Part shown: positions 51,071 through 62,194 of the stretch, one piece after another
How the letters are laid out: each line of letters opens with the position of its first letter
Numbering within the stretch: position 1 is the first letter of the stretch
Origin: Petrosia ficiformis
Lineage: Eukaryota > Porifera > Demospongiae > Haplosclerida > Petrosiidae
Assembly (NCBI GenBank): GCA_947044365.1
Contig: OX345639.1
Span: 7,648,218-7,712,217, forward strand
Length of the DNA: 64,000 nucleotides
Reading direction: 5' to 3'
The notes under the pieces: model-generated
Seen by the model: the letters and a program-made list of their open reading frames with translations, nothing else
What the model was told of the DNA's origin: nothing
The model's database searches: none
Program-made: the position numbers and the translations under genes

Positions 51071-54000
51071 AATGGGGCTTTGCAACAACTGTGAAATGTT
51101 TTGTTCACTGATGTCTTCATCAACTTGAATCATCAATACAGGTACTGAAGGGTCATCATCATTAGATGTGAAAGGAATCCGAGACAGTGCATCAGCATTC
51201 AGGTTCTCTTTTCCAGGTCGATATCGAATTTCAATCTTCGCTAGTCCACTGCCATAGACCTTTGTCCACCAACGAGCATGTTTTCCGCTGCTATTTGGAT
51301 TTTCTAAAATGGCCTTTACTGCTGTGTGGTCTGTGAAAACAAGAACTTCATGTCCATACAAGTACGCATGAAAAAGACTAATGGCCCAAACTACCGCAAG
51401 AGTTTCCAACTCTGTAATAGCATAATTCTTCTCGTTTGGTGAAAGAGCTCGGCTTGCATATGCTACCGGATGGAGTTGACCATCGTCTTGTTCCTGTGAA
51501 AGTACAGCACCCAGACCAGTGACACTTGCATCTGTCTCCAGGACAAAACTTTTGTTGAACTGTGGGTATGCTAAAACTGGGGCTTGAGTTAGTTTAAGTA
51601 TAAGTGCATCAAATGCTTGCTGGCACTCACCACTCCATTTGAATTTTTGCTCCTTCCTTGTCAAGTTGTGAAGTGGGTGTGCTATTTTGGCAAACCCAGG
51701 GATAAACCGTCTATAGTAAGACACTAATCCCAGGAATCGGCGAAGTCCTTTCACATCTTTTGGTGGACGGTATTCTTTGACCACTTCAATCCTTTGAAGG
51801 TTTGGCTTGAGACCTGATGAGGTAATAACATGGCCAAGATAGGTTACTTCCTTTCTCATGAAATAGCATTTTGACGGATTCAACTTTAATCCAACTGTTT
51901 TCAGGCGAGATATCACCAAGTCAAGCTGTTTCAGGTGGTCTTCCATTGTTCTTGAAAACACGAGCACATCATCAAGATAGACAGACACAAATGCAGGTTC
52001 GTCCTCAGGATTAAGTCCCATCACCACTCGTTGCATCAGTCGTTGAAATACTGCCGGGGCATTGCAGAGGCCAAATGGCATAACACAAAATTCGTATAGA
52101 CCTTGATGAGTAACAAAAGCTGTCTTCTCTTGTGAAGTGGGATGCACTCGAATCTGCCAATATCCTGAGGCAAGATCTAATGTTGAAAAATACCTGGACT
52201 GGCCAAGTTGGTCAAGTAAATCATCAATCCGAGGCAATGGGAAACTGTCTGCTTTAGTCACAGCATTCAACTTCCTGTAGTCGATGCAAAACCTCAGGGT
52301 ACCATCTTTCTTCTTTACCAGGACAATGGGGCTGGCCCAAGGGCTGCTAGATGGCTTGATTACTCCCATGCCTTGCATCTTCTTCAACTGGTATGCTACT
52401 TCCTGTCTTGCGGCAAATGGCAGACGTCTGACAGGTTGTTTTATTGGAGAAGCATCACCAGTATCAATCTCCAGTTGAACTAAATCAGTCTCTCCACGTT
52501 CCCCTTCCTCTAAACTGAATGCGTGATGGTGCTTTTTGAGAAAAGATGTTAGTTGATGATACTCTCTTTCTGTACCTTGAAAATCTTCACAGGGAAGTGA
52601 CTTAATCAGCATTTCTTCTCGTCTCTCACAATTATTATTGGTACATGTACATGTACATGTAGTTGTGATTGTTCTCACTGCAGGTTCAGTAGATGGTAGC
52701 TTTTCTGATGGTATGACTGTAGCTTCTGAGATGTGACCAATATCAAGGCCTCCTTGAAACTCTTGAGTGAATCCTGTTGGATTGGTGATCACTACCTGGG
52801 CCTTTCCCTCGTGGCTAGGTTGCAGCAGTCCATCCTCCACTTGTAGTCCAGCTGCTTGGTTCTTGGAAACATGTGGTTCCAGCAGGACTGACTTACTGTT
52901 GTTGCAGTACTCACTGTCAGGTCCATCAAGTTGAACATTGACCACTGTGCTCTGTAGGGGTAAAACACAAACTGATTGCACTAATTTTACTCTCACCATT
53001 GGGATTTTTGCTTGCTTCTCAGGTGCTCCAGGCCTTCTGCCACCTCTCCATCTTTGTACATCCGGATGGTAGGTAAGTATACCAAGCTGTCTGCAAACTC
53101 CTTCTGAGAGCAGCAACTGTTCAGGAGCATCCATTTTTATGTAGACTGGTGTGTTAAGTGTCTTCTCCTGAAAAGTGATATCAAGATCCATGCGGCCATC
53201 CAGGGATATTGTACCTTGGTCATAATTCCTTGCAAGCTTGTCCGCTTTCTTTAGGTGCTTCTTCCTCAGCCGAGCCACTGCAGCTACCTTCTTAAACAGT
53301 TCGCCACCAAGAATAGTGATGTCGGCTCCCGAGTCTATGATCCCGTATGCTGGCACTCCCATTATCTGAACCTTGGCACAAACAGTCTGACTTCCTTTGT
53401 CATTCACCTTCACTATTCGGACCTCTCCATCTTCAGAGTCAGATGTAGAAGAGTACAAGAAGTCTTCTAGTTTTGACTCCTCTGTGACTTGGACTCTACG
53501 GTTTTGAGTAGAATTTCTCTGTGGATGTCCTCTACTTTCTGGCTTTTTCATTCTGCAGTTCCTCTCAATGTGACCATATCGGCCACAGCCATAGCAGCGT
53601 GGTCCTTCTTGTCTGGGATTTGTATATTTTCCAGCAGGCTGTGTTGTTGGTGCTGACCACTTCTGTTGCATTCCACCAACCTTCTTTTGTTCTGGGTAAC
53701 TCTTCTTGTTGTACTCTTGTCTTTTTTTGAGTTCTGCCTGTCTCTTTTCTTCATTCTTAGCAGCCAGACAGAGTTCCTTATAACTCTGGGCGCCAGAGAC
53801 AGCTGGGCTCTTCATAAGATCGTGGCGCAATCCTTCTTGTAGTTGACTGTATAAGATCGTCTCACGTGTTTCCACTGACATACTGTCATGTCCATAGGCG
53901 ACTCTAAATGTTCGTTCCAGTCTTCTAATGAAGTCTGCCGTTGACTCCATCTCCTTTTGTGAAGTGTGGCGAAAATCCTGAGCTGCAAGGACTCGCATTC

Positions 54001-54967
54001 CTGACTCCAAGCGGTTACGTAGTGCACTGATTGCACTCTCTGACGTTAGCAGCTCCTTGTACTCCAAGAGGTTCCATTCTTGAAGAGCTCTTCCTCTCAG
54101 ATGGCCTGCCAATTGGATGAGCAATTCCTCTTCTGACCACTGATTCCACTGGGCAGCTCGATGTAGTGCTGGTAACCAGTCATCAAGACGCACTTCAAGA
54201 TCCTCTCCCGTGAATGGCTCAATGGGTGGAGCCCTCCCTTTGCGTTTGATGGGTAGCTTTCGTTGACGTCTGGATGGTTCTTTCTCGGTACTTACTAGGG
54301 TTGGGGTGGCAGAACGCTCAGATAAGACCACCTCAGCTCCGCGAAGTCTCTCTCTTTGGGTCTTGATTATTTCATCTCTCTCACTCAGTTCTGTCTCCAA
54401 TTCGAAAACTTGCTGGCAGTTTGCTTGCCAAACATGCTTCATCTTCTCTTTTTCTTTCTGCAACTCAGATTTCAATTTTGACACTTCTTCAATGTTTACC
54501 TGGGTATCTGTTTTCTCTCTCTCTTGTTGGAGTTCCAGTTGAACATTCTCGAGTTCCTCCCTCTGCTCTTCAAGTTGAGCTTTGAGAACAGTAACTTCCT
54601 GCTCCATTTCTTGCATTGTTTCATGCAGGTGTTCCGTTTCCTCTCTTATTTGCAAACCAGTCTGGGTGTGTGTAGCAGACTGTTGAAAGGGGCCTGACTC
54701 ATCCATTAGAAAAAGACGTATCTCTGTTCTAGAACTCTCTTGTACAACCACCTGTACATTGCGAGGTTCCCGTTCTTGTTCCATAAGTTTTCCATCAATC
54801 AACTGTCTCAATTCCTCTGTAGAAGATGAAGTTGGCAGTTCCAAGGTCTCTGCAAGCAACTTAATATGAGTACTCCCCAGCCTTCTGGAGTTAAGGGGAA
54901 GCATCCTTCCTGAAGGAATGTGACTCTCTGTGTCCTCCGGCTCAATCAAGCTTGTCTCTTCATTCAT
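50948..54967 (-). CDS. Gypsy Gag-protease-RT-RNase H polyprotein
   Basis: I start at the ATG at 54967, 18 bases past the LTR (MNEETSLIEPED), inside the primer binding site; the open frame itself begins in the LTR. About 1339 codons. Gag has a coiled-coil Glu/Gln-rich stretch (about 90-220) and one zinc knuckle CYGCGRYGHIERNC (about 456-470). Protease: IIDSGADITILG (about 540). RT: DYRKLNAVTKADSFPLPRID, GLCNAPAVFQRLM, and YLDDVLVF (about 994). RNase H: LETDASVTGLGAVL (about 1140) and TDHTAVKAIL. The tail after about residue 1295 is out of frame because of the shift described for integrase. Confidence 0.93.
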   Translation of the reverse strand: MNEETSLIEPEDTESHIPSGRMLPLNSRRLGSTHIKLLAETLELPTSSSTEELRQLIDGKLMEQEREPRNVQVVVQESSRTEIRLFLMDESGPFQQSATHTQTGLQIREETEHLHETMQEMEQEVTVLKAQLEEQREELENVQLELQQEREKTDTQVNIEEVSKLKSELQKEKEKMKHVWQANCQQVFELETELSERDEIIKTQRERLRGAEVVLSERSATPTLVSTEKEPSRRQRKLPIKRKGRAPPIEPFTGEDLEVRLDDWLPALHRAAQWNQWSEEELLIQLAGHLRGRALQEWNLLEYKELLTSESAISALRNRLESGMRVLAAQDFRHTSQKEMESTADFIRRLERTFRVAYGHDSMSVETRETILYSQLQEGLRHDLMKSPAVSGAQSYKELCLAAKNEEKRQAELKKRQEYNKKSYPEQKKVGGMQQKWSAPTTQPAGKYTNPRQEGPRCYGCGRYGHIERNCRMKKPESRGHPQRNSTQNRRVQVTEESKLEDFLYSSTSDSEDGEVRIVKVNDKGSQTVCAKVQIMGVPAYGIIDSGADITILGGELFKKVAAVARLRKKHLKKADKLARNYDQGTISLDGRMDLDITFQEKTLNTPVYIKMDAPEQLLLSEGVCRQLGILTYHPDVQRWRGGRRPGAPEKQAKIPMVRVKLVQSVCVLPLQSTVVNVQLDGPDSEYCNNSKSVLLEPHVSKNQAAGLQVEDGLLQPSHEGKAQVVITNPTGFTQEFQGGLDIGHISEATVIPSEKLPSTEPAVRTITTTCTCTCTNNNCERREEMLIKSLPCEDFQGTEREYHQLTSFLKKHHHAFSLEEGERGETDLVQLEIDTGDASPIKQPVRRLPFAARQEVAYQLKKMQGMGVIKPSSSPWASPIVLVKKKDGTLRFCIDYRKLNAVTKADSFPLPRIDDLLDQLGQSRYFSTLDLASGYWQIRVHPTSQEKTAFVTHQGLYEFCVMPFGLCNAPAVFQRLMQRVVMGLNPEDEPAFVSVYLDDVLVFSRTMEDHLKQLDLVISRLKTVGLKLNPSKCYFMRKEVTYLGHVITSSGLKPNLQRIEVVKEYRPPKDVKGLRRFLGLVSYYRRFIPGFAKIAHPLHNLTRKEQKFKWSGECQQAFDALILKLTQAPVLAYPQFNKSFVLETDASVTGLGAVLSQEQDDGQLHPVAYASRALSPNEKNYAITELETLAVVWAISLFHAYLYGHEVLVFTDHTAVKAILENPNSSGKHARWWTKVYGSGLAKIEIRYRPGKENLNADALSRIPFTSNDDDPSVPVLMIQVDEDISEQNISQLLQSPIVTLILLQHFLPTRGKIQTFWTSSNSSRKEYYLTITVKSRN

Positions 54968-54983
54968 CACGGTGGGACCTCCA
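54966..54983 (-). other. Primer binding site, tRNA-Gln type
   Basis: One base after the 5' LTR, the minus strand reads TGGAGGTCCCACCGTGAT. The first 14 bases are complementary to the 3' end of animal tRNA-Gln(TTG) as I remember it (…CGGTGGGACCT plus CCA), with one mismatch beyond. Confidence 0.7.
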
Positions 54984-54984
54984 C

Positions 54985-55243
54985 TGTAACTGATTTGCTT
55001 GGTATTCGTCTTAGAAATGACTTTACTCAAATGTGAATCATACACACACACATAATAATTACAAAACCAAAGGTATATATACTCTTTCATAAACAAAGAA
55101 CAAAGATGAGGCTAACAGGGCAAAGTGATAACAATGATAAAGATATGTATATATAGATACAAAAGTAAGGCCTAATATCAATCAACACTAATAAACACAT
55201 TAAGAACAAAGTTAACTAATTAGTAAAGAGTCACTCTGTTACA
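54985..55243 (-). repeat. 5' LTR of the gypsy element
   Basis: 259 bp, same ends and apparently the same sequence as the LTR at 49350-49608. Confidence 0.93.
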
Positions 55244-56636
55244 CATGCATCCATCCTTCCATCCATCCATCAATCCAACCATCCATCCATCCATCCATCC
55301 ATATATCCATCCAGTCATCCATCCATCCAACCATCCATCCATCTATCTACCGATTTACCTATCTACCGATCTACCTATCTACATCTCTATCTCTCTACCT
55401 CTCTACATATCTACCTCGCTACATATGTCTTTATCGACCGATACTTATCTACCTATCTACCTATCTACCTATCTACATATCTCCATATCTACCTATCTAC
55501 CTATCTACCTGTCTACCTATATACCTATCTACTTATGCACCTATGTACCTATGTACCTATCTACGTATCTACCTATCTACCTGTCTACCTGTCTACCTGT
55601 CTATCTGTCTAACTGTTTACCTGTCTACCTGTCTACCTGTCTACCTGTCTACCTGTCTACCTTTCTACATATCTACCTATCTAACTATCTGTCTATCTGC
55701 GTATCTATGTATAGATCTATATACCTATCTACCTATCTACATATCTGCATGTCTACATGTCTTCATATATACCTATCTACCTATCTACCTATTTACATAT
55801 CTATCTATCTATCTATATATCAAGTCTATGTATTTATCTAACGAAGTATGTATCTCTCTGTCTATCTAACTAATAAGCTATATCTATTGTTACCTTACGT
55901 ATGGATCAATCTAAATTTGTAGGTTCGTATATATCTATCTATTTCTCTATCGATCTATCTATTCATCTATCTATCCATCTGTCTATGTATCTATATATCT
56001 ATCATTCTATCTATCTATCCATCTCTCTATCTATCTATCTATCTATCTATTTATCTATCTAACTATCCATCCATCCATCCAACCATCCATCCATCCATCC
56101 GTCCATCCATTCATCCATCCATTTATCCCTGCATTCTTCCCCCATCCAGTCATTCATCATTCAATTGATCTATCTTTCGAACTCTTTATCTATACCCCAA
56201 GTTAGCAACTATCCAGCCGTCAATCCGTCTCTTTGTCCATCCTGCATTCTATCCATCCATTCTTCCATTCATCCATTCGTCCGTTCATCCGCCCATCCAT
56301 CAATCCGTTCGTTCATGCTCCCCATTCCTTTGTCCATCCATTCATCCATCCATCATTTATCCATTAACCGCTCCATCCATCAAAACATCCAAACACCCAA
56401 AAATTAATCCATCTAGCCATCTCTCTATCCATTCATGCATCCATGCATCCTTTCATCCATCCAAGCAACCATGAAAACATCCATCTCTCTATCATTCCAA
56501 ACCTTCTTCCGTCTATCCATTCATATTTCCACCCATCCATCCATACATCGGTTAGTCTATCTCTCTATATATGTAAGTTCTCTAAATCTTTCTATTATGG
56601 TATCTATTTATTTATCTCTGTGTTTAATTTTTATCT
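55244..56636. repeat. CCAT/CTAC/CTGT arrays completing unit 1
   Basis: Continues the array interrupted by gypsy: (ATCC)n, then CTAC and CTGTCTAC runs, then a less regular CCATTCAT region to 56,540. One copy of the AAGCTATAT...GGATCAATCTAAATTTGTAGG phrase is at 55875-55925. Confidence 0.88.
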
Positions 56637-56899
56637 GTTGTTTCTCTATATCTCTGTCTGTCTGATTGTTTGTCTGTCATTCTGTCTGTTTGTCTGTCTT
56701 TCTGTTTGTGTTCTTCTACCTATCTATTTATGAATTTCATTACGTATCTATTTATCTGTATATGTATATATTTATCATAGCATTTATATATCTATCTATT
56801 TATTCATTTAATTCCCTATCTATTGCTTTATTTGTCTACTACAAATATATTTCTTTATCTCTCAACTTGTCTCTCTTTCTGTGTAGTTATATATATATA

Positions 56900-56939
<40 letters not shown>

Positions 56940-56979
56940 CTACTTATTTATCTATGTATGTATTTATGTATGTATTTTT

Positions 56980-59900
56980 GTGTTTATTGATCCGTGTTTA
57001 TGATACAGTCATCCCCAAACCCTGCACACTATTCCATAAAACGTACACCCTAAATAGAAAACAGTAAATCGTAAGCACTAAACACTAAGCCCAAAAGCAA
57101 AAACACTAAACACTGAATCCCAAATTTGAAGCTTTACCCAACTACCATCCTACATACCTACCTACCTACCCGTCTTTCAACATACCACTTTCTGGTTAAT
57201 AACATATCATTTCCTTGTTAGTTGTTCTTAGGTGCTCACTAGTTATAAATATATTCTTGTCTTGTGAGATAGAATGAATGCATTGCACATTGATTTGAGA
57301 CTGTTATTTTATTATTTGAATTGCTTCATATTTCTGGTACTTTACATTTAGCAGATGAACTTCAGCAAATTTTATTTGTTGTTCATATTTCGTTTATGTG
57401 AATTTATTCCCCTCGATCATAGATTAATTCATTATAATAATAAATGCACTCGTTAACATGTTTAGTTTTCCTTAAACTTCAGTTATTTAATTATGGTCCC
57501 TTTTCTACGAAAGGATTTATTGTTTCTCCGGCTGGTTTAAATCTCTCAAAACTTGGTGATTTTAAGACAAATACTCAGTAAGTTAGGAAATTAAAATTCC
57601 ACACTCTACTAAGTTTCATATATGTAGTCACTATCGTAAAGTCACTGTCAAACAGGATCAGTTTTCCGCTAACTTAAGTTTTATTAGGTCTCTCTCCCCA
57701 AGTTAGTTTCAAGTAAAATTTTACATGAAGCATTCACTAGGTTAGTATTGCTAATCATGTATTGTACACATTTCATATAATCACTATACTTATAAATGAG
57801 TAGATTTCAGAGTGCTGTGAATTGTTTTGCAATTTAGCTGTAGTTCATGATGGGAAGTCTAAATTGCAAATTCCAAAATCTCACTCCTCCCCACATTCAT
57901 ATGTATATTCAATCAATATAAACTCACTCTACAATATGTTTAGTTCTTTCCCAAGTTAGGTTAATGATGTACTCCCATTCACTCCTCCAAATTCCTCCAC
58001 ACATTAGCTTAATCCAACAGATGACTCCACATGAAGACTGTTGTAGATGACTCCTCCCCCTGACTCCTATGTTATAGTGACTACTCCTTTTGACAAATCA
58101 TTGTGAGTATTCATGGATCTTTATGAATTCTTGTGACTGTTGATGATTACTCCAATCTCCTTTTTTCTACAGCTAAAACTTTAATTATATCTTCGAATTC
58201 TCATCCCTCTTCATGATGTACTCCGGACTGATCATTTAGGCGACTCGAAATGAAGTCCCTTCATTAGTACTTGCAACCCATTTCTAGTGACATTAATTTT
58301 TTGTCTGATATGATGAGTATGCGGATAAATTTATGTATGATAATTGCTTGGTACTCCAACGCTCGTTTAATGATTCAATGATTACAATTATAAACGCACA
58401 ATTCATTTTGTTTGTTCCTTTTCACCAGGTTACTTGTTTAGGTTTCATGAATCCAATCGACATAAATTGGAGTGATGTTGTAATACGTGAGTTATTCCAC
58501 CTTTCACATATAATTCATTCTGTATTCACTTCTTTTCACCAATATGTGTATTTCATTCATCAATTGAGTCTTAAAGGAGAGTTTGTACAGTGATCTTGTA
58601 GTATATCAACGTCTTCTTTCTTGATTGTAGTAAAACTTCTTGATAGACTTGTAGTATACCAACGTCTTCTTTCTCGGTTATAGTATTAGTTCCTCATAGT
58701 TCTTGTTCTTGCTAGATAGGAAAATATTCTTGTCTTGTAGAATTACACCATAAAATAATTTGTAAGACCGTTAAATTGCAATTTCACTTATTTCTTACAT
58801 CTCATAGGCACTACTATTGTGAAGACGAAGTTAAGACATGCTGATATTCATTCTTAAGAATTCCGCTGACGAATGCTCGTAATGACTCCAACTACAAGTC
58901 ACATCAATGTTCAGAATTATTCTCACCCATTCATTTCAAGTGTCAAGTGTCATGAATTATGTCTAACTAATTCGGTTGTCTACATTCACGGAAAGAATGC
59001 AGGTTCCATGCTCCATTATCGTCAAATCTGGAGTTTTCTATTTGAATTATCACTCTAATTGTTTGTGAAATCTCCATTCCCTAAACATGTTAAATCACCA
59101 GTCGTCTGTCTTGTCTTATCTCCAGTCTCCAGTCAACCTTGTGAATTTTCCAACCTACAGACATTTAAGTTCTGTATATTACAGTTGCGAGTCTCCCAAA
59201 CAATCTATCCTGCATTCTTTAAGTCAGTTATGCAGACTCCAGTATTCAGTTTCTAAGTTACTTTACCTGTTCTCATCAAGAACCTTACTTGGTAAGCGTA
59301 TGAGATTAACTAGATTATGTAATCCTTTCCATTATTCATGTACTGATTACAATTGTAAATGCAGTATTTAATGTTTACTATATCCCCAAGTTCTGTTTCA
59401 TAGGAGGAGTCCATTGGTTCGATGAGGACTGATTTCATTGTGTACACAGTTTGAGGTATTTCTCATTTTCGTTCCATGTAATTTTAGTCTGCAATAGAGT
59501 TATTTGTTTGGTGCCGTAAGTTACGTGTATATACCAATCCAAACCACTTCCATCATTTGCATATTCATTCATTCATTATAACACAGGTGCACTAATTCAT
59601 GTGTTTAGTTTGTTTCCAAAGTTAGGTTCTTAGGTCGATGCAAGTTGTAGTGGTGCGACGGTTCTTTGTTCTTTGAGTTTGATGTCACTCCAGTTAAGTT
59701 GATTTATACGTTGTTATCATTAGTTTTACTCAGTAGTCGTATAATTTTCAGTAGCCCATTCCACCATTCATATACCCAATATAAATGTAAATGCAGTATT
59801 ATATATGTTTATTTTTCCTTCAAGTTTCATTTCATAGGAGTGATCTATTTCCTCAAGAAACAGTGATCTGTTTGTGTTCACAAACTGAGTTTAGCAATGA

Positions 59901-62190
59901 TTTGTTTTCAAATCACCAGTTCAGGATCTCTCTTAAGACGTTTGTTATAAATACAAGGTAGTTATTTGGTTAGTGTGGTAAGTTTTGTATACCATCAAGC
60001 ACTCTTCCATCATTTGTATATTCATTCAATAATTATAACTATAATTGCACTAGTTAATATGTTGAGTTTGCTTCCCAAGTTAGGTTGTAGGTCGATGCCA
60101 GGTGTAGTGGACCGATTCTTATGCTTAGACTGCATTCAAGTTAAGTTGATTTATATATATTTATTTTACTAAGTAGTTGTATAAGTTAATGTAGTCCGTT
60201 CCACCATTCATGTACTCATTATATCTAGAGATGTAGCATTATATATGTTTACTTTTCCCCAAGTTACCTTTCATAGGTGCGGTCCATTTACTCAAAGATG
60301 AGTGATCGCTTTTTGTTCAAAATTTGATAACATCGTTTCTTGTAAATACATGATGGTTTGTGTCGTAAGTTTTGTATACTGTCAAGCACTCTTCCATTGT
60401 TTGTATATTCCTTCATTCATCACAATTATAAATCCCATATATAATGTATTTTGTTACTCCCAAGTATAGTATCTTAGGTGCAGTGAGTTACCCAGTGCGT
60501 ACACAGTTTCAGAGAGGAATCTCTATTGGTAAGTTAATCATTTTATGTTTTTCATACACATTTAATATGTTTTTATAGTTCTTCTCATGTGATATGTAAT
60601 TCTTAGTTCTTGTAGTTGTTGGTAATTGTTGGTATTTCTTGAAGGTTTTTAGTAGTTCTTGGTAGTTCTTGAAGTTCTTCGTAGTTGTGGTAGTTCTTGC
60701 TGCAGCTTTTGTAGTTGACAATATTATTTATATCGTAGTAGTTCTTGTGATCTTGTAGTTCTTTTATTTCTTGTAGGCCTTGGTAGTTCTTGGTACTTGT
60801 TGGTAGTTCTTGGTAGGTCTTGCTGTTCTCACACAGTTTATATTTACAAGAGGTTGCTGTATTCTAGCTGTGGAACGACGCTGCAGAGTAGTTCTCATTC
60901 TCGAAATACTTTTAATAATGCGTGATACTGTAGGTGTTCATAATATGAAATCTTTTAATTTTATCAACAGTAATTATCTATAGTTAATAAGTAATTAAAT
61001 ATTAATTTATTGATAGTTTAATTAATTATATCATTATTTAAACTGTTAATTAAACAGTGAAGTAATAAAATTAATTAGTTTATTACTGTTACTAGTTAAT
61101 TAATGTTACCAATAGCTACTATTAATTAACTGAAAATGGTGGGTGTGTTCATTGTTCAGATGGACATTCTAAAATGAGAGAGAAATATGTGATATATAGT
61201 GATTGCTGATTGAGAATTAAACCTGTGAGTTTTCATTAAAATATAACTCCATTTTCTCTTACTAGAATGTACTGGCTGTGTTGAAAATGAAATCCTTTCT
61301 ACAATGTTTCTGAGGACTTTCAACTGATACTAGTAATTTTACAATGATTATGTCCAACATTCTATTCCCATTCTGTAGATAGCTACTAAGGGTGACATTA
61401 CACATTCAGAGTGGAAATTGTATTTTATAGAGTGAGCTGTTGAATGTTATGTTAGTTAATATTTGTTCCACACTCCAGGTCCTCTGTAGAGGTCAGGTTA
61501 ATTCTGATTGCTGTCACTTCCAAGACATTCCTTCGTATGCTTTCTAATATTGTTTAAAATATGAGTACAAGGAAGGGATTTGATAGAATATTATTTAGTA
61601 CTCAAATATAGCACCTCAAGTATAGGGTTTTCATAACAATTTCTCAGTAAGTTTCAAAACCTATGAATTTCCATCCCCCGCTCTTCAGTCGTTCATCTAT
61701 TATTATCACAAATCACTATTAACATGTTTAGTTTTGAACTAACATACGTATTGTAGTCTTTCCCCCCTTTCTTCTAAAGATTAACGTCCAAACATTTGCA
61801 CAGTTAGTATTGGGAATTTTGTAATGCAGGTTTCACCTAAGCACATATGAACTGTATAACATGTTTAGTTCATTACCAAAGTTAAATTTCTCAGTCATGT
61901 GAATGTTTCCACAAGTTAACTGTAGCTAATATTACGAGTTCTATTCAGTAAGTGAATAATATTATGTATTCCATTTGATTGCTCCTCCCTCATTCGTACG
62001 CATATTAATTCAATATTAATGTTAATCCCTCTACAGTATGTTTAGTTATTCCCAAAGTTAGGTTAATTGTTAATTATGTACTCCTATTGACCACTCCAGA
62101 ATCCTCCAGACACAAGTGGAATCCACCAGACGACTCAACGAGAAGACATTGATTTGATGTAAAGCTGTTGAAATTGGTGAGGGTATACTG
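56980..62190. repeat. Complex non-coding block of the large repeat, copy 2
   Basis: Duplicate of 39590-44800, including all variants of the internal TGTTTAGTT...CCAAGTTAGG phrase and the TAGTTCTTGG array. Frames present in one copy reappear with the same length in the other because divergence is low, not because of selection. Confidence 0.85.
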
Positions 62191-62194
62191 TATA

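Larger units (their letters stand above)
49350..55243 (-). mobile_element. Ty3/gypsy LTR retrotransposon, full length
   Basis: Minus-strand element of 5894 bp with paired 259-bp LTRs, primer binding site, gag-pol frames in the order Gag, protease, RT, RNase H, integrase, and a polypurine tract. The tetramer CATG abuts both ends (49346-49349, 55244-55247) as the target duplication. It is inserted in an (ATCC)n array. Domain order with integrase last defines Ty3/gypsy; there is no envelope frame and no chromodomain seen. Confidence 0.95.
39243..56636. repeat. Large repeat, unit 1 (includes the gypsy insertion)
   Basis: Begins TCTCTATATCTCTGTCTGTC after TGTTTTT; the same sequence restarts near 56,637. 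Unit 1 comprises a short TCTG/TCTA array, a ~5.2-kb complex block (39.6-44.8 kb), CTAT-type arrays to 49.35 kb, the gypsy element, and more arrays to 56.64 kb. Without gypsy the unit would be about 11.5 kb. Confidence 0.88.

Noticed and set aside
50948..51110. Programmed -1 frameshift between pol and integrase
   Set aside because: No convincing slippery heptamer with downstream structure, and frameshifts of this family normally lie between gag and pro/pol. A single-base indel or read error is simpler.
54968..55096. Gag start inside the LTR ([10 protein letters not shown]...)
   Set aside because: Those codons are LTR sequence present again at the other end; the ATG at 54967 is the first after the LTR and gives a normal Gag N-terminus.
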